Shown: positions 17,782 to 28,187 of the stretch, piece after piece
Layout of the letters: the number at the start of each line of letters is the position of its first letter
How positions within the stretch are numbered: position 1 is the stretch's first letter
Origin: an uncultured SAR86 cluster bacterium
Lineage (GTDB): Bacteria; Pseudomonadota; Gammaproteobacteria; Magnimaribacterales; AG-339-G14
Assembly (NCBI GenBank): GCA_902625415.1
Contig: CACOBG010000003.1
Coordinates: 89,156-153,155, forward strand
Length of the DNA: 64,000 bases
Reading direction: 5' to 3'
Translations under genes and position numbers: made by a program
Notes under the pieces: generated by a model
The model's database searches: none
Seen by the model: the letters and a program-made list of their open reading frames with translations, nothing else
Told to the model about the DNA's origin: nothing

Positions 17782-20700
17782 TTAATCAGGTATGCCATCT
17801 GAATTGGAATCTACAGATGCAGTTGGATCTAATTTAAATGCATCGGAGTTGTCTAAAACTCCATCATTATCATCGTCATCGTCCAATTTATTATCTATTC
17901 CATCGCCATCGGAGTCTGTACTTTCCAATTTCCATATCCTTCCTAAGTGATCGCGATACTGAATGATTCCCATCTCTGAATTTAACCAGAATACGGTATG
18001 CATTAAATATGGAGTGTCACTATATGGACTATTATTATTATCCCAGAGAGTAAAAACATATTTTATGGTGCTGAAACTTCCATAGGGAACGCTTATATTT
18101 TCACTTTTTATGAAGTGATTGAAATGAAAAACATCGTTATAAACGGGAGGGTCTCCATAGTGCGCATTACTGCAATCTCTTGCTAAATAATTTCCTATGC
18201 TTTGAAACGAATCGAAGAAAACACACAAATTGTTGTTGTTATAAAGAGTGTATTCATCTTGATTGGAAAACTTATAACCTGCCTCGTAATCAGTTCGGTT
18301 TATAAAGTATTTATTATCCTTTTCATAAAAATGATAAGCCATCTTAGGATTTCCGTTAGAAGAATTTTCCCATTTAAAGCTTTTATAAATCTGACCGTTT
18401 ATGTCGACATCGGAAAACTCAGTAACTTGGAAAATTCGTGTAGAACCAGCATTTGAAAAAGTAGAATTGCCTCCTGAAATCTTTGGAAAGAAGTTTTTTA
18501 TGTTGATTTTATTAGAAGTATTTGAATTGTCTAAGGAGCTAGCTGGCAGAATACTAGAAAATCTTGTTCCTAAATTATTGTACCATTTGGTATTGTCGCT
18601 AACATTTACCACACCACAAGCTAGGCCGTTTTTACATGACACGTTTGGATTTGAAAAATAATCGGGTGAGATATTGTTGTAACTCATGACAGTTCCCCAG
18701 TCGAAACTATCTGTGAAGTCACCGTCGGTATTTCCATCAACACGATGACCATAGGCATAAGACTGTCCAGTTTCTCCTGGCCAATGTCCTGATCCTAAAT
18801 TGTGTCCTAATTCATGGGCAAAGACTTTATCAGGAAAACATGGATTACATCCTGGTTCTGACCAATTGGGATCAACGGACCATGCTGATAAGTATCCATG
18901 GGCTGCATCCCAATCGGTTAAATTATCTATTGTTAAATCAATTGAAGCTGTTCCTCCAGTCTGTCCTTTTGCTGAATCCCATCTTGAAACAAGAATAAAA
19001 TAATCAGCTCCATACATGATTTGATCTTTTTTAATTTTTTCTCTACCAAGAAGAGAAGAAAAAATTGTATTCCCTGATTGGTTACTTACATCAACATCGT
19101 AAGGCAATAGTTTTAGTAAATTAAATTGAACCTCTGACTGACTCCTTTTTAGAGCATTGTTTGCAGATTCAATAAGATATAAAACTCTGGTCTCAACTCC
19201 ATTTTCCGAGGTGTGTTCAGATAACATATCAGGAGCGTAATAAACCAGAAGATCAACTTCATATAAAACATTGGAAATATTTATGACTAAATCTTTGCTG
19301 TCGGATAAAGCTCCATCATTCACTGAGACTGTCACTTCAAAAGAAGACTTGGTTTCATAATCTGGAGGATTTATAAAAGATAACTTACCTGAATTAGAAA
19401 TACTAAAATAGGCAGAATCAGTTCCTGACAAACTGTAGCTAAGAGGATCACCATCAGCATCACTGGCTACTATATCTACAACATTAATTTGATTTTCTGG
19501 AATTGTTATCTCAGTTGATGATATTGAAATGATTGGAGCATCAGGTAATGGTTGGACCGAGATATTTACAGATGCAGTGGAGCTTAAAGAGCCTTGTTCA
19601 AGAGTATATGAAAAGGAATCGTTACCATTGAAATTTGCATTTGGCTGATAAACCAAAATATTCAAATTATCCTTGCTTATAGTTCCATTGGCAGGCTGTG
19701 TAAATGAAATGTTATAACTTGATTGACTATCATAATCATCGTTTTCCAAAACGTTTATATTGAAAGTCTGATCTTCAAAAGAAGAAACCAAGTCAGAATT
19801 AGCTGTTATGGAAAAAGCTAAGTTTGATTCTGTTTGTCCAGATATCTCTGAAATGTAAGTAATTAAATCAAGACTGTATCTGGAATAAATATTTTCTTGA
19901 TCATTATTGGATGCAACTAAAACAAGATCATTAAAAAAAGTATTGGTAGCAAAATAAAATAAACCATGTGTAGCTGCTAAGTTAGGCTTAACTTGTATCA
20001 AAGGTATGAAAGCTTTATACATATTTTTTACTTTCGTCTTAATTTCATTTTCCAAAGAAAGAGAAAATTTTAAATTTACATCGTCGACCAATGCATCTAT
20101 GAAGGCCGAAGATTCTATATTTACCTCATTTTGAGAGCTTTGATAAATTTCTACCATTCGATCTAGGATTACTTGGAAAATTTCACTGCTATTGATGTCA
20201 GAAGTACTTAAATTATTGACTAATTTTGTAAAAGATAATGAAAGAGAGGTCAGTTGATTGGCTCTTTCATAGACCTCAGCATACATAAATCCATTATTCA
20301 AACTAGCTACATGATCAACAGTATTGACGTTTAAGTTTTGATCCAAGCCCAGAAGGTCATTTATGGTTGGTGTTATTGGGTTGGATAGTTTATTTAGAGA
20401 TTCTGAAAGAAAAAAATCTGCTGTCGTTAATGGCGAAATAATAAAATTCTGAGCAGTATTAGAAGATGCAAGTTCATCTATCTTGTAATTAATTAAAATC
20501 AAACCTTCTAAACTATTGTTTGTATCTAAATCAATGCCGCCAGAGGACTGAACTCTGTAGTCTGTTAGGCTTGTTGTTAAGCTAAATCTTCCTTGTAAGT
20601 TAGAAGACGTCTTTGTTTCTCCAATATTTGAAAAATCGTTTGTAGTTTCGATCCAAATATCAGCATTTCTGATGTATCCATCTACTACCAGACCATTAAT

Positions 20701-20820
20701 TGATTTTGGTTGACTCACGAAAGAACCTTCACTTGGAGGAGTGGCAGAGCTATTACCTCCCCCACAAGAGGATAGGACTAAAGTAAAAAGAAGTATTTTT
20801 AAAAAACTTGAATCTAGCAT
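17782..20820 (-). CDS. Secreted lipoprotein-like zincin metallopeptidase with cadherin-like repeats and a C-terminal thrombospondin type 3-like Ca-binding tail
   Basis: Lipobox-like LVLSSCGGG; tandem Ig/cadherin-like domains (NVLENDDYDSQSSY, YFSISNSGKLSFINPPDYETKSSFEVTVSVNDG); zincin KVFAHELGHNLGSGHW and downstream GTVMSYNN; DSDGDGIDNKLDDDDDNDGVLDNSDAF tail. Confidence 0.88.
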   Translation of the reverse strand: MLDSSFLKILLFTLVLSSCGGGNSSATPPSEGSFVSQPKSINGLVVDGYIRNADIWIETTNDFSNIGETKTSSNLQGRFSLTTSLTDYRVQSSGGIDLDTNNSLEGLILINYKIDELASSNTAQNFIISPLTTADFFLSESLNKLSNPITPTINDLLGLDQNLNVNTVDHVASLNNGFMYAEVYERANQLTSLSLSFTKLVNNLSTSDINSSEIFQVILDRMVEIYQSSQNEVNIESSAFIDALVDDVNLKFSLSLENEIKTKVKNMYKAFIPLIQVKPNLAATHGLFYFATNTFFNDLVLVASNNDQENIYSRYSLDLITYISEISGQTESNLAFSITANSDLVSSFEDQTFNINVLENDDYDSQSSYNISFTQPANGTISKDNLNILVYQPNANFNGNDSFSYTLEQGSLSSTASVNISVQPLPDAPIISISSTEITIPENQINVVDIVASDADGDPLSYSLSGTDSAYFSISNSGKLSFINPPDYETKSSFEVTVSVNDGALSDSKDLVINISNVLYEVDLLVYYAPDMLSEHTSENGVETRVLYLIESANNALKRSQSEVQFNLLKLLPYDVDVSNQSGNTIFSSLLGREKIKKDQIMYGADYFILVSRWDSAKGQTGGTASIDLTIDNLTDWDAAHGYLSAWSVDPNWSEPGCNPCFPDKVFAHELGHNLGSGHWPGETGQSYAYGHRVDGNTDGDFTDSFDWGTVMSYNNISPDYFSNPNVSCKNGLACGVVNVSDNTKWYNNLGTRFSSILPASSLDNSNTSNKINIKNFFPKISGGNSTFSNAGSTRIFQVTEFSDVDINGQIYKSFKWENSSNGNPKMAYHFYEKDNKYFINRTDYEAGYKFSNQDEYTLYNNNNLCVFFDSFQSIGNYLARDCSNAHYGDPPVYNDVFHFNHFIKSENISVPYGSFSTIKYVFTLWDNNNSPYSDTPYLMHTVFWLNSEMGIIQYRDHLGRIWKLESTDSDGDGIDNKLDDDDDNDGVLDNSDAFKLDPTASVDSNSDGIPD

Positions 20821-20835
20821 GGCGCTAGCTTTTTG

Positions 20836-22299
20836 TTAGGACTTCTTATTTGAAAACTGCAGATTGCCGTCTTCCATTTTTCCAAATTTAACGTCAAACC
20901 AATCTTTTAAATAGTCTTGATAGTTTACCCAGGGTTTTTTATTTCCTTGCTTGGCAAACTTGTGGATAGACCTTTGAATATATCCGGAGGACCAGTCTTC
21001 TAACCAGTCTTTAGACTCTACAACATCGGATGGGATTTCGGGACAACATTTTTTAAAATTATTCTTGTCCATATGTTTGATCAATCGACAAACATATTCA
21101 CTGGTAATATCTGCTTTTAAGGTCCATGAAGCATTGATATAGCCAAAAGAATTTACAAAATTGGGTATGCCGCTATACATCATGCTTTTGTAGGTCATAG
21201 TATCCGAAACCTTAACCATTGAATCATCAACTTTAACTTCTATTCCACCAAAGTTTTCAAGAACGATTCCAGTTGCAGTAATAATTACATCAGTTTTTAA
21301 AACCTCGCCAGACTTAAGCTCAATTCCTTCCTTAGTAAACTTTTCGATATGATCGGTAACAATGGAGACATCATCTTGTCTAATAGCTTCAAATAGATCA
21401 CTATTTGGAACCAAACACATGCGTTGTTCCCAAGGATTATAGGACGGAGTAAAGTGCTTTTGTATATTGTAGTTGGGGAGCTCTTCTTTGACCCTATCTA
21501 GTAAGAATTCCTTAACCTTTTCAGGGCGATTTCTGGCTCTTTTGTAAAGCCATTGTTGGAAAAGGACATTCCTAAGTCTTATGATACTGTAGACAAAACG
21601 TCTCGGTAAAAACTTGTTCAGAAAAAGAGCTATCGCGTCCTCATCTGGAGCAGAAGCATAATATGTGGGTGACCTTTGAAGCATTGTCACATGCTTTGCT
21701 TTTTTTGACATTGCTGGAACAATCGTCGCTGCGGTTGCGCCACTTCCAATCACGACAATATTTTTTCCCTCGTAATCAAAATCTTCTGGCCACTCCTGAG
21801 GGTGAATGATGTCGCCTTGAAATTCATCTCTTCCCTTAAATTCTGGCAAGTGTCCGCCCTTGTAGCTGTAGTAACCTGCACACATATAAAGAAAAGAAGA
21901 TTTAAAAAGCTTAGATTCTCCAGTATTTTTGTCCTCAACTTTTAAGGTCCAAAGATTTTCTGAAGAGGACCATTCGGCTTGATGCACGTAATGTCTATAT
22001 CTTATTTTATCTGTGAGTTCATACTCTTGAATTGTTTCTTCTAGATATTCCATTATGGAAGAGCCATCTGCTATGGATTTTTTGTGAAGCCAGGGCTTAA
22101 AACTAAAGCCCAGAGTATGCATGTCTGAATCTGATCTTATTCCTGGATATTTAAATAAATCCCAAGTTCCACCAAAATTATCTCTACCCTCTAAAATCAG
22201 GTATTTTTTGTTGGGACACTTCATACTAAGATGAGCGCCAGCACCAATACCAGAGATACCGGAACCAACAATCAGAACATCTAAAATTTCTTCATTCAT
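20836..22299 (-). CDS. Flavin-containing monooxygenase / Baeyer-Villiger monooxygenase-like
   Basis: VLIVGSGISGIGAGAHL (FAD Rossmann), FGGTWDLFKYPGIRSDSDMHTLGFSFKPW, IVVIGSGATAATIVPAM (NADPH site). Confidence 0.92.
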   Translation of the reverse strand: MNEEILDVLIVGSGISGIGAGAHLSMKCPNKKYLILEGRDNFGGTWDLFKYPGIRSDSDMHTLGFSFKPWLHKKSIADGSSIMEYLEETIQEYELTDKIRYRHYVHQAEWSSSENLWTLKVEDKNTGESKLFKSSFLYMCAGYYSYKGGHLPEFKGRDEFQGDIIHPQEWPEDFDYEGKNIVVIGSGATAATIVPAMSKKAKHVTMLQRSPTYYASAPDEDAIALFLNKFLPRRFVYSIIRLRNVLFQQWLYKRARNRPEKVKEFLLDRVKEELPNYNIQKHFTPSYNPWEQRMCLVPNSDLFEAIRQDDVSIVTDHIEKFTKEGIELKSGEVLKTDVIITATGIVLENFGGIEVKVDDSMVKVSDTMTYKSMMYSGIPNFVNSFGYINASWTLKADITSEYVCRLIKHMDKNNFKKCCPEIPSDVVESKDWLEDWSSGYIQRSIHKFAKQGNKKPWVNYQDYLKDWFDVKFGKMEDGNLQFSNKKS

Positions 22300-22334
22300 A
22301 TTTTTATTATAAATCCTTAATTTTTCTTTTGAAA

Positions 22335-22703
22335 TTATTCTTCAATTTCAAATCCCGCAGAAATCCAGTCCGTAATTCCTCCTTTTAAGGAATAAACGTT
22401 TTTAAATCCCATTTCATTAAGAGATTTGGAACCCAACACCGACCTGAAACCACTGGCACAATACAAAATAATTTCATCATCACTATTGGCAACTTCGAAG
22501 ATGCCTTTTTCAAGAACGCCTCTGCCAATATGAAATGCTGAAGGAATTCTACCAGAAACCCACTCTCGGTCTTCTCTGATATCAATTAGTCTTATTTGTT
22601 TATTACTTTCAATTTTTTCCTTAAGTTGATAAATATCAACTTCCGGAACATTTTTTAAAGCTTCTTGAACTAGGTCTTGAAAATTTTTCATTTTAACCAA
22701 CAA
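22335..22703 (-). CDS. Rhodanese-like domain protein
   Basis: LIDIREDREWVSGRIPSAFHIGRGVLE, IILYCASGFRSVLGSKSLNEMGFKNVYSLKGGITDWISAG. Confidence 0.93.
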   Translation of the reverse strand: MLVKMKNFQDLVQEALKNVPEVDIYQLKEKIESNKQIRLIDIREDREWVSGRIPSAFHIGRGVLEKGIFEVANSDDEIILYCASGFRSVLGSKSLNEMGFKNVYSLKGGITDWISAGFEIEE

Positions 22704-22906
22704 ACCTTTGCAGCCTCTAATCCTTCAACCTGAGTAACACAACCATCTTCATGGGCAATAATTATTGCACTTAAAATGATTCCTGCTGAAAGAAGAGAAG
22801 AGATCGCAATTAATCTTCCAAATTTTTGCACTAAGTAAGTTGTTAAGTAAGAAAAAATTAAAATGACTCCAATTAAGAAAAGAGAAATAATCAGGATTCT
22901 AATCAT
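22688..22906 (-). CDS. Small hypothetical membrane protein
   Basis: 72 aa, two hydrophobic segments; overlaps both neighbours. Confidence 0.6.
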   Translation of the reverse strand: MIRILIISLFLIGVILIFSYLTTYLVQKFGRLIAISSLLSAGIILSAIIIAHEDGCVTQVEGLEAAKVCWLK

Positions 22907-23112
22907 TAATTAAAGTATTTTTTTTTAAGAACTCTTACAAGAAAATAAATTGGAGAAATTATTAAAAAACAAATCAATAATTCAGCCCAAATGTTTAGTT
23001 GTGTGACGCTTCTTATGTAGCTTGCCGCGTATACGCTACCCAATCCCATAAAGCCATATATTATCCATAGAGATATGTCTATTTTCGAAATAACATTTTT
23101 AAAAAATTTCAT
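22906..23112 (-). CDS. Small hypothetical membrane protein
   Basis: 68 aa, two hydrophobic segments; overlaps both neighbours. Confidence 0.6.
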   Translation of the reverse strand: MKFFKNVISKIDISLWIIYGFMGLGSVYAASYIRSVTQLNIWAELLICFLIISPIYFLVRVLKKKYFN

Positions 23113-24131
23113 TTTTTATAGTTTTTAATCCATGTTTCAATCAGTCTTATTCCTTCACTGTGTGCAAGTGTTCTCCCAGATTCAGGCATCATGATACCTG
23201 GATCTTGAGATTTCATTCGATATAACAATATAGATTTTTCTGGCTTACCTAGAACAATTGAATACATCAAGTTTCCACTCGCTCGACCAGCGGCTACTGG
23301 CGGTTTATTTACTCCGAGTTTTCTAATATCTTTTTCATGGACAGTTAAATATAAACCGGTTGTGTCAGCTGAGCCTCCCGGCATATGGCAATGTCCACAA
23401 TTCACATCTAGATAAGCTCTAGCCCTGTCATTTAATGATTCTTCAGTATTTTTCCAGTCAGCAACTACTTTTTGGGGATTGTGGTTTTCAACTAGACCAT
23501 TTTCTATCCAATAATCAATTTGATTAATGCTTTCATTATGCTGAATTACCTCAAAGTTTAGATTTCTAGATTTTGGTCCTATCGGCATAATTTTGTCACC
23601 AGCTAAATGACATTCCTTACATTGGTTCTGATTTGGAACTCGATAATCTACTTTTTTTAAGTTGCCCTCGTGAAGAAATTCAATTCCTTCAATAGTTTTT
23701 CCAGAGACCTTAAGAATTGCATCCTCCTGATTATCATCCCAAACATAAGTATGAGCAGACCAACCTGTTTCCTGTAAAAGAAGTAATCTGGTTTCCAACA
23801 AAACTTTATTTTTGTTTGATGCCATCTCATAGGAGAAGGTTTTAACTAATGCCGACCCAATTGGAAACTCATAAACCCGATCAATAGAATGAATTGCTTT
23901 TTTTTCTTCAGGAATATAAACAAATCTGTCTTTTAAAGAGTAATCAGAAAATAAGGGAGTTTGAAGAAAATATTTATGAACATTGTCATTGGGAATTTGC
24001 TCTTTAGGCGATTTAAAAAAATCATAGTCTGAAAGCTTAGCTTCGGGCTTTTTTGAGAGAATAGCTTCATCGTTTACGGCAAAAATTAATTGCGATAAGA
24101 GTGCAACTATTAAAAGAAGTTTTTTTACCAT
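23109..24131 (-). CDS. Exported diheme c-type cytochrome-like protein (SO_2930/HNE_0200-like family)
   Basis: Signal peptide; two CxxCH motifs (QNQCKECHLAG, VNCGHCHMPGG); paired with beta-helix gene. Confidence 0.85.
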   Translation of the reverse strand: MVKKLLLIVALLSQLIFAVNDEAILSKKPEAKLSDYDFFKSPKEQIPNDNVHKYFLQTPLFSDYSLKDRFVYIPEEKKAIHSIDRVYEFPIGSALVKTFSYEMASNKNKVLLETRLLLLQETGWSAHTYVWDDNQEDAILKVSGKTIEGIEFLHEGNLKKVDYRVPNQNQCKECHLAGDKIMPIGPKSRNLNFEVIQHNESINQIDYWIENGLVENHNPQKVVADWKNTEESLNDRARAYLDVNCGHCHMPGGSADTTGLYLTVHEKDIRKLGVNKPPVAAGRASGNLMYSIVLGKPEKSILLYRMKSQDPGIMMPESGRTLAHSEGIRLIETWIKNYKK

Positions 24132-25351
24132 TCAGTAATTGGATCAAGGTTTTTTACTTCTGAGAAATAATCTTTTCCATTAAATTCTGGACTGTGAAAA
24201 AAAGACATCACAAAATACCAAAATAAATCAAGATTTAAGAACTTAGCATCATTATTTGTATCAAGAACAAGTCTTTCTCCTTTTTTTTGACCGAAGACGT
24301 TTTGCCAAAATGGTAAAATACCATCCCACATAATATCTGGTTGAAAGCCATTGGAGATTTCTACCAACAAAGGAGAAAGCTCTCCTCGGTTAAAATCTGG
24401 ATCGTAACCTGAATTTTTAAAATAATTATCATAAATTTGAATATTTCTCGGATAAGGATCGTAAGAATCGTCTCCAGACTCCAAATCTCCAGCAACTAAG
24501 GCAACACCGATTGTGGAATTATTTTCAAAAGTATTCTTAAAAACTTCTACATGACGATTGGCTCTAATGACTAATCCAGTTCCTTTTGGTACTTGTCCGA
24601 CAATGTTTCCTTCTGGAGCAAAATTTTCTGTATTGTTGTTGGATGAAATATTTTTAAAAACTCTGACAAATTTTCCTCCTTGTTTAGGTAAATCTGGTAA
24701 ATCAAAAACTAAAATTCCTGCAGTATTATTTTCAGCAACATTGTCATAAACATCGGCATAGTAAGAATTTTCAATTTCAATTCCAGCAACATTGAAATAA
24801 GCTTCAGTATTTCTAACTATAATATTTTCAGATTGTCCAACATATACCCCAGCATCAGATGCTCCAATAGCAATGCAACCATCAATTAGCACGTTCTTAG
24901 ATTCGACAGGATAGAGACCATAAGCACCGTTTTTAGTATCTGGTCCATTTGTCCATTCGGTTCTAAGGTTTAAAAATTTGATGTTTTTTGAACCTTTGGA
25001 TTTTATAGCATCTCCCTTAGCATTTTCCACGGCAAAATCTTTTAGAGTTATATTATTGGAAGTTACAAGAAGTCCTTGTGCACCAGTTTTTTGCTCTGAA
25101 AAGTTTAAGACAGTTTTTTTGTGGCCTTCACCTTTTAAAGTAATGTTATCGACATCGAGAGATAAACCGTGGTTCAAATTATAGATTCCTGCCGCTAAAG
25201 AAATAGTGTCTCCTTCTTGAGCTAAAATCATTGCTGATTGGATGTCATCTTGTGCTGTATCACTCGGAGATATTTTCCATTCCTCTAAAAAAATAAATGA
25301 GGAAATAAATAAACAAGAAAGAATTGAAAACTTTTTAATTAAAAAACCCAT
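24125..25351 (-). CDS. Exported parallel beta-helix repeat protein
   Basis: Repeats such as NITLKDFAVENAKGDAIKSKGSKNIKFLNLRTEW, GCIAIGASDAGVYVGQSENIIVRNTEAYFNVAGIEIENSYYADVYDNVAENNTAGILVFDLP. Confidence 0.87.
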   Translation of the reverse strand: MGFLIKKFSILSCLFISSFIFLEEWKISPSDTAQDDIQSAMILAQEGDTISLAAGIYNLNHGLSLDVDNITLKGEGHKKTVLNFSEQKTGAQGLLVTSNNITLKDFAVENAKGDAIKSKGSKNIKFLNLRTEWTNGPDTKNGAYGLYPVESKNVLIDGCIAIGASDAGVYVGQSENIIVRNTEAYFNVAGIEIENSYYADVYDNVAENNTAGILVFDLPDLPKQGGKFVRVFKNISSNNNTENFAPEGNIVGQVPKGTGLVIRANRHVEVFKNTFENNSTIGVALVAGDLESGDDSYDPYPRNIQIYDNYFKNSGYDPDFNRGELSPLLVEISNGFQPDIMWDGILPFWQNVFGQKKGERLVLDTNNDAKFLNLDLFWYFVMSFFHSPEFNGKDYFSEVKNLDPITEW

Positions 25352-25396
25352 CTGTTTATTTTACTTTAAATTCTTCATGATAGACTTATTTTCACT

Positions 25397-26164
25397 ATGA
25401 GTAATAAAGACTTAAAAACCAAATTAGAAAATCATATTGGTTATGTTTCAATCAATAGACCGCCCAACAACCATTTTGATGCCGAACTTATTGGTCAAAT
25501 TGCAGATTTCCTTGAGGAAATGGATAACGAAAGTGAATGCAGGAGTATTATTTTATCTTCAGAAGGAAAACATTTTTGTGCTGGAGCTGACTTTACGAGA
25601 TCCTCCTATAAGGAAGAATCAGATCCTTATGAAAGATTGTATCAAGAGGCAGTCAGGCTTTTTAAAACTAAAAAACCTGTCATAGCAACCATTCAGGGAG
25701 CAGCGGTAGGAGGTGGATTAGGTGTAGCCCTTTCTGCTGACTTTAGAATAGCTTGTGAAGAATCTAGGTTCAGTGCAAATTTTTCTAAATTAGCTTTTCA
25801 TCAAGGATTTGGTACCACGGTAACTCTTCCGCGAGTCGTTGGAAATCAAAAAGCAAAATGGATGCTGCTCACTAGCGCTAGAGTAAAAGGTAAGGAAGCT
25901 TTTGAAATAGGTCTTGCTGATTTTCTTGTACCTCAAAATGAATTAATGTCAAAAGCAGAAGAACTTGCAAAAGAAATTAATGCTGCAGGTCCTTTGGGAG
26001 TGCAAGCTATAAGAGAGACAATAAAAGGCGACTCAGTTAAAAAAATTGAAGAGATAGTCAAATGGGAACTTTCTGAACAAAATAGATTAAGAGAAACGAC
26101 TGATTTCCAAGAGGGTATCAAAGCTTCCCTAGAAAGAAGAAATCCTGACTTTACAGGTAATTAA
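25397..26164 (+). CDS. Enoyl-CoA hydratase/isomerase family protein
   Basis: GYVSINRPPNNHFDAELI, SEGKHFCAGADF, IQGAAVGGGLGVALSADFRIA. Confidence 0.93.
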   Translation: MSNKDLKTKLENHIGYVSINRPPNNHFDAELIGQIADFLEEMDNESECRSIILSSEGKHFCAGADFTRSSYKEESDPYERLYQEAVRLFKTKKPVIATIQGAAVGGGLGVALSADFRIACEESRFSANFSKLAFHQGFGTTVTLPRVVGNQKAKWMLLTSARVKGKEAFEIGLADFLVPQNELMSKAEELAKEINAAGPLGVQAIRETIKGDSVKKIEEIVKWELSEQNRLRETTDFQEGIKASLERRNPDFTGN

Positions 26165-26631
26165 GTTTTAATCTTGAACCTTAAATCAAAATCCAATTCA
26201 CCGAGAGTATCGTTTTCTTCTTTCATCTGAAGAACTTTATTAAAAGAGTCATCTGGCATAGGGCACGACTTTCTTTTTTTCATGTCGATGTGAATAAGAA
26301 GAATTTCTTCTATGGCACTAAGTTCTTTATCATTATTAAGAAGAATCCCAACATGATGGATCAATTTTCTATTCACATTAACAATTCTGTAATGAGTGGA
26401 AATCTTATCTCCCAATAGATTTTCTTTTACGTATCTAAGATTTTGTTCAAGAGTGAAAGTGCTAAAACCAGAGTTTATATAATCGAATCCCATTCCGAGT
26501 TGATTGAACATTTCATAGGAACCCTCTTCAAAAATTTTGGTATAAAAGGTCACATTCATATGACCGTTTAGGTCACACATTTCTTCAGTGACCTCTTTTG
26601 CAATACCTGGATAAGGAAATTTATTTTTCAT
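26161..26631 (-). CDS. Hotdog-fold acyl-CoA thioesterase-like protein
   Basis: DLNGHMNVTFYTKIFEEGSYEMFNQLG... typical 4HBT-like. Confidence 0.85.
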   Translation of the reverse strand: MKNKFPYPGIAKEVTEEMCDLNGHMNVTFYTKIFEEGSYEMFNQLGMGFDYINSGFSTFTLEQNLRYVKENLLGDKISTHYRIVNVNRKLIHHVGILLNNDKELSAIEEILLIHIDMKKRKSCPMPDDSFNKVLQMKEENDTLGELDFDLRFKIKT

Positions 26632-26696
26632 AGCTATTTAAATAATGAATAGTTATTAATTGAATAAAAAAGTTTTAAATAAAGTAAATTAAAAGA

Positions 26697-28187
26697 ATGA
26701 GTGATGATACTTTATTAATAATTCTTGGCAATCAACTTTTCGAAAAAAAATATCTTTCACAGGCAAAGACCAAAAATATTTTTATGGCAGAAGACTTTGG
26801 ACTGTGCACAGAAGAAAAATATCACAAACAAAAAATATTTTTCTTTTTAAGTGCTATGCGTTGTTTCAAGGATGAAGTATCTGACCTTGGTTACGAAGTT
26901 TTTTACAACAAACTTGATGAAAAGAACAAAAATAAGGATTTTCTAACCCTCCTAAGCAATTTTTTAGATAAAAATAAATTTAAAACTCTTAAATTTTTTG
27001 AAATAGAAGATAAATTCTTTGAAAAAAAAATATTTGATTTTTTAAAACAAAAAGAAATTGATTTTGAAATCATACAATCTCCCATGTTTCTCTGTTCAAG
27101 AGATAAATTTACTAAATTTGCGCAAAGCAAAAAAAATCTCAGGATGGTAAGTTTTTATCAGCTGATGCGAAAAGATTTAGATATCTTAGTTTCAGATGGT
27201 AAACCAATAGGAGGTAAATGGTCTTACGATGAAGAAAACAGAAAAAAAATTCCCAAAGATTTAGAACTTCCTAAATTAGAAATGTTTTCAAATAACGCTC
27301 ATGGAGATAATGTAAAACAAGACGTTCAAAAGTATTTTGATAATCATCCTGGAGAGTTAAATTCTTGGCTGCCAGATAATAGAAAAGACGCCAGACAAAG
27401 TTTAAAAAAATTTTTAGAACATAGATTTAAGTTTTTTGGCACTTATGAAGATGCCATGCAAGAACAACAAAATTTTTTATTTCATAGCATGCTATCGCCT
27501 CTTTTGAATGTTGGACTTTTAACGCCCAAGGAAGTTATAGATTCAGCTCTAACCCATGCTGAATCAAATGATGTTCCCTTGAACTCTCTAGAGGGTTTCG
27601 TCAGACAAATTATTGGATGGCGAGAATTTATAAGAGGTGTCTATCAAGAAAAAAGTGAGATTGAGTTTAAAAGTAACTATTGGGATCATAAAAATAAAAT
27701 AAATTCAAATTGGTACGATGGCTCTACAGGACTTGACCCTTTGGATGATGTAATAAGAATGGTGAATGAGTATGGTTATACTCATCACATCCCCCGATTG
27801 ATGATACTTTCAAATATTTTTACTCTTTGTGAAATTGACCCTAAAGATATCTACAGATGGTTTATGGAGATGTTTGTCGACTCTTCTGAATGGGTAATGG
27901 TGCCTAATGTCTTTGGCATGGGTACTTTTGCCGATGGAGGGATAATGTCCACTAAGCCTTATACATGCGGTTCAAATTATGTCTTAAAAATGAGTAATTA
28001 TAAAAAAGGACCTTGGTGTGAGGTTTTAGATGGTCTTTATTGGAGATTTACGGAAAAACATCGTGATTTCTATGAATCAAACCCTAGATTATCAATTTTG
28101 ACACGCTCTCTAGATAAGATGAATCCAGAACGAAAGGAAAGAATTTTTGGTCTCGCTGATGAATTTATCAAAAAAAATTCGCTATGA
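26697..28187 (+). CDS. Cryptochrome/deoxyribodipyrimidine photolyase-related protein
   Basis: LLIILGNQL...[107 protein letters not shown] (PF04244-type). Confidence 0.93.
   Translation: MSDDTLLIILGNQLFEKKYLSQAKTKNIFMAEDFGLCTEEKYHKQKIFFFLSAMRCFKDEVSDLGYEVFYNKLDEKNKNKDFLTLLSNFLDKNKFKTLKFFEIEDKFFEKKIFDFLKQKEIDFEIIQSPMFLCSRDKFTKFAQSKKNLRMVSFYQLMRKDLDILVSDGKPIGGKWSYDEENRKKIPKDLELPKLEMFSNNAHGDNVKQDVQKYFDNHPGELNSWLPDNRKDARQSLKKFLEHRFKFFGTYEDAMQEQQNFLFHSMLSPLLNVGLLTPKEVIDSALTHAESNDVPLNSLEGFVRQIIGWREFIRGVYQEKSEIEFKSNYWDHKNKINSNWYDGSTGLDPLDDVIRMVNEYGYTHHIPRLMILSNIFTLCEIDPKDIYRWFMEMFVDSSEWVMVPNVFGMGTFADGGIMSTKPYTCGSNYVLKMSNYKKGPWCEVLDGLYWRFTEKHRDFYESNPRLSILTRSLDKMNPERKERIFGLADEFIKKNSL

Noticed and set aside
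18401-19003. Plus-strand ORFs (86 and 67 aa) within the metallopeptidase region
   Set aside because: Antisense to a well-supported multi-domain coding region; no conserved features.
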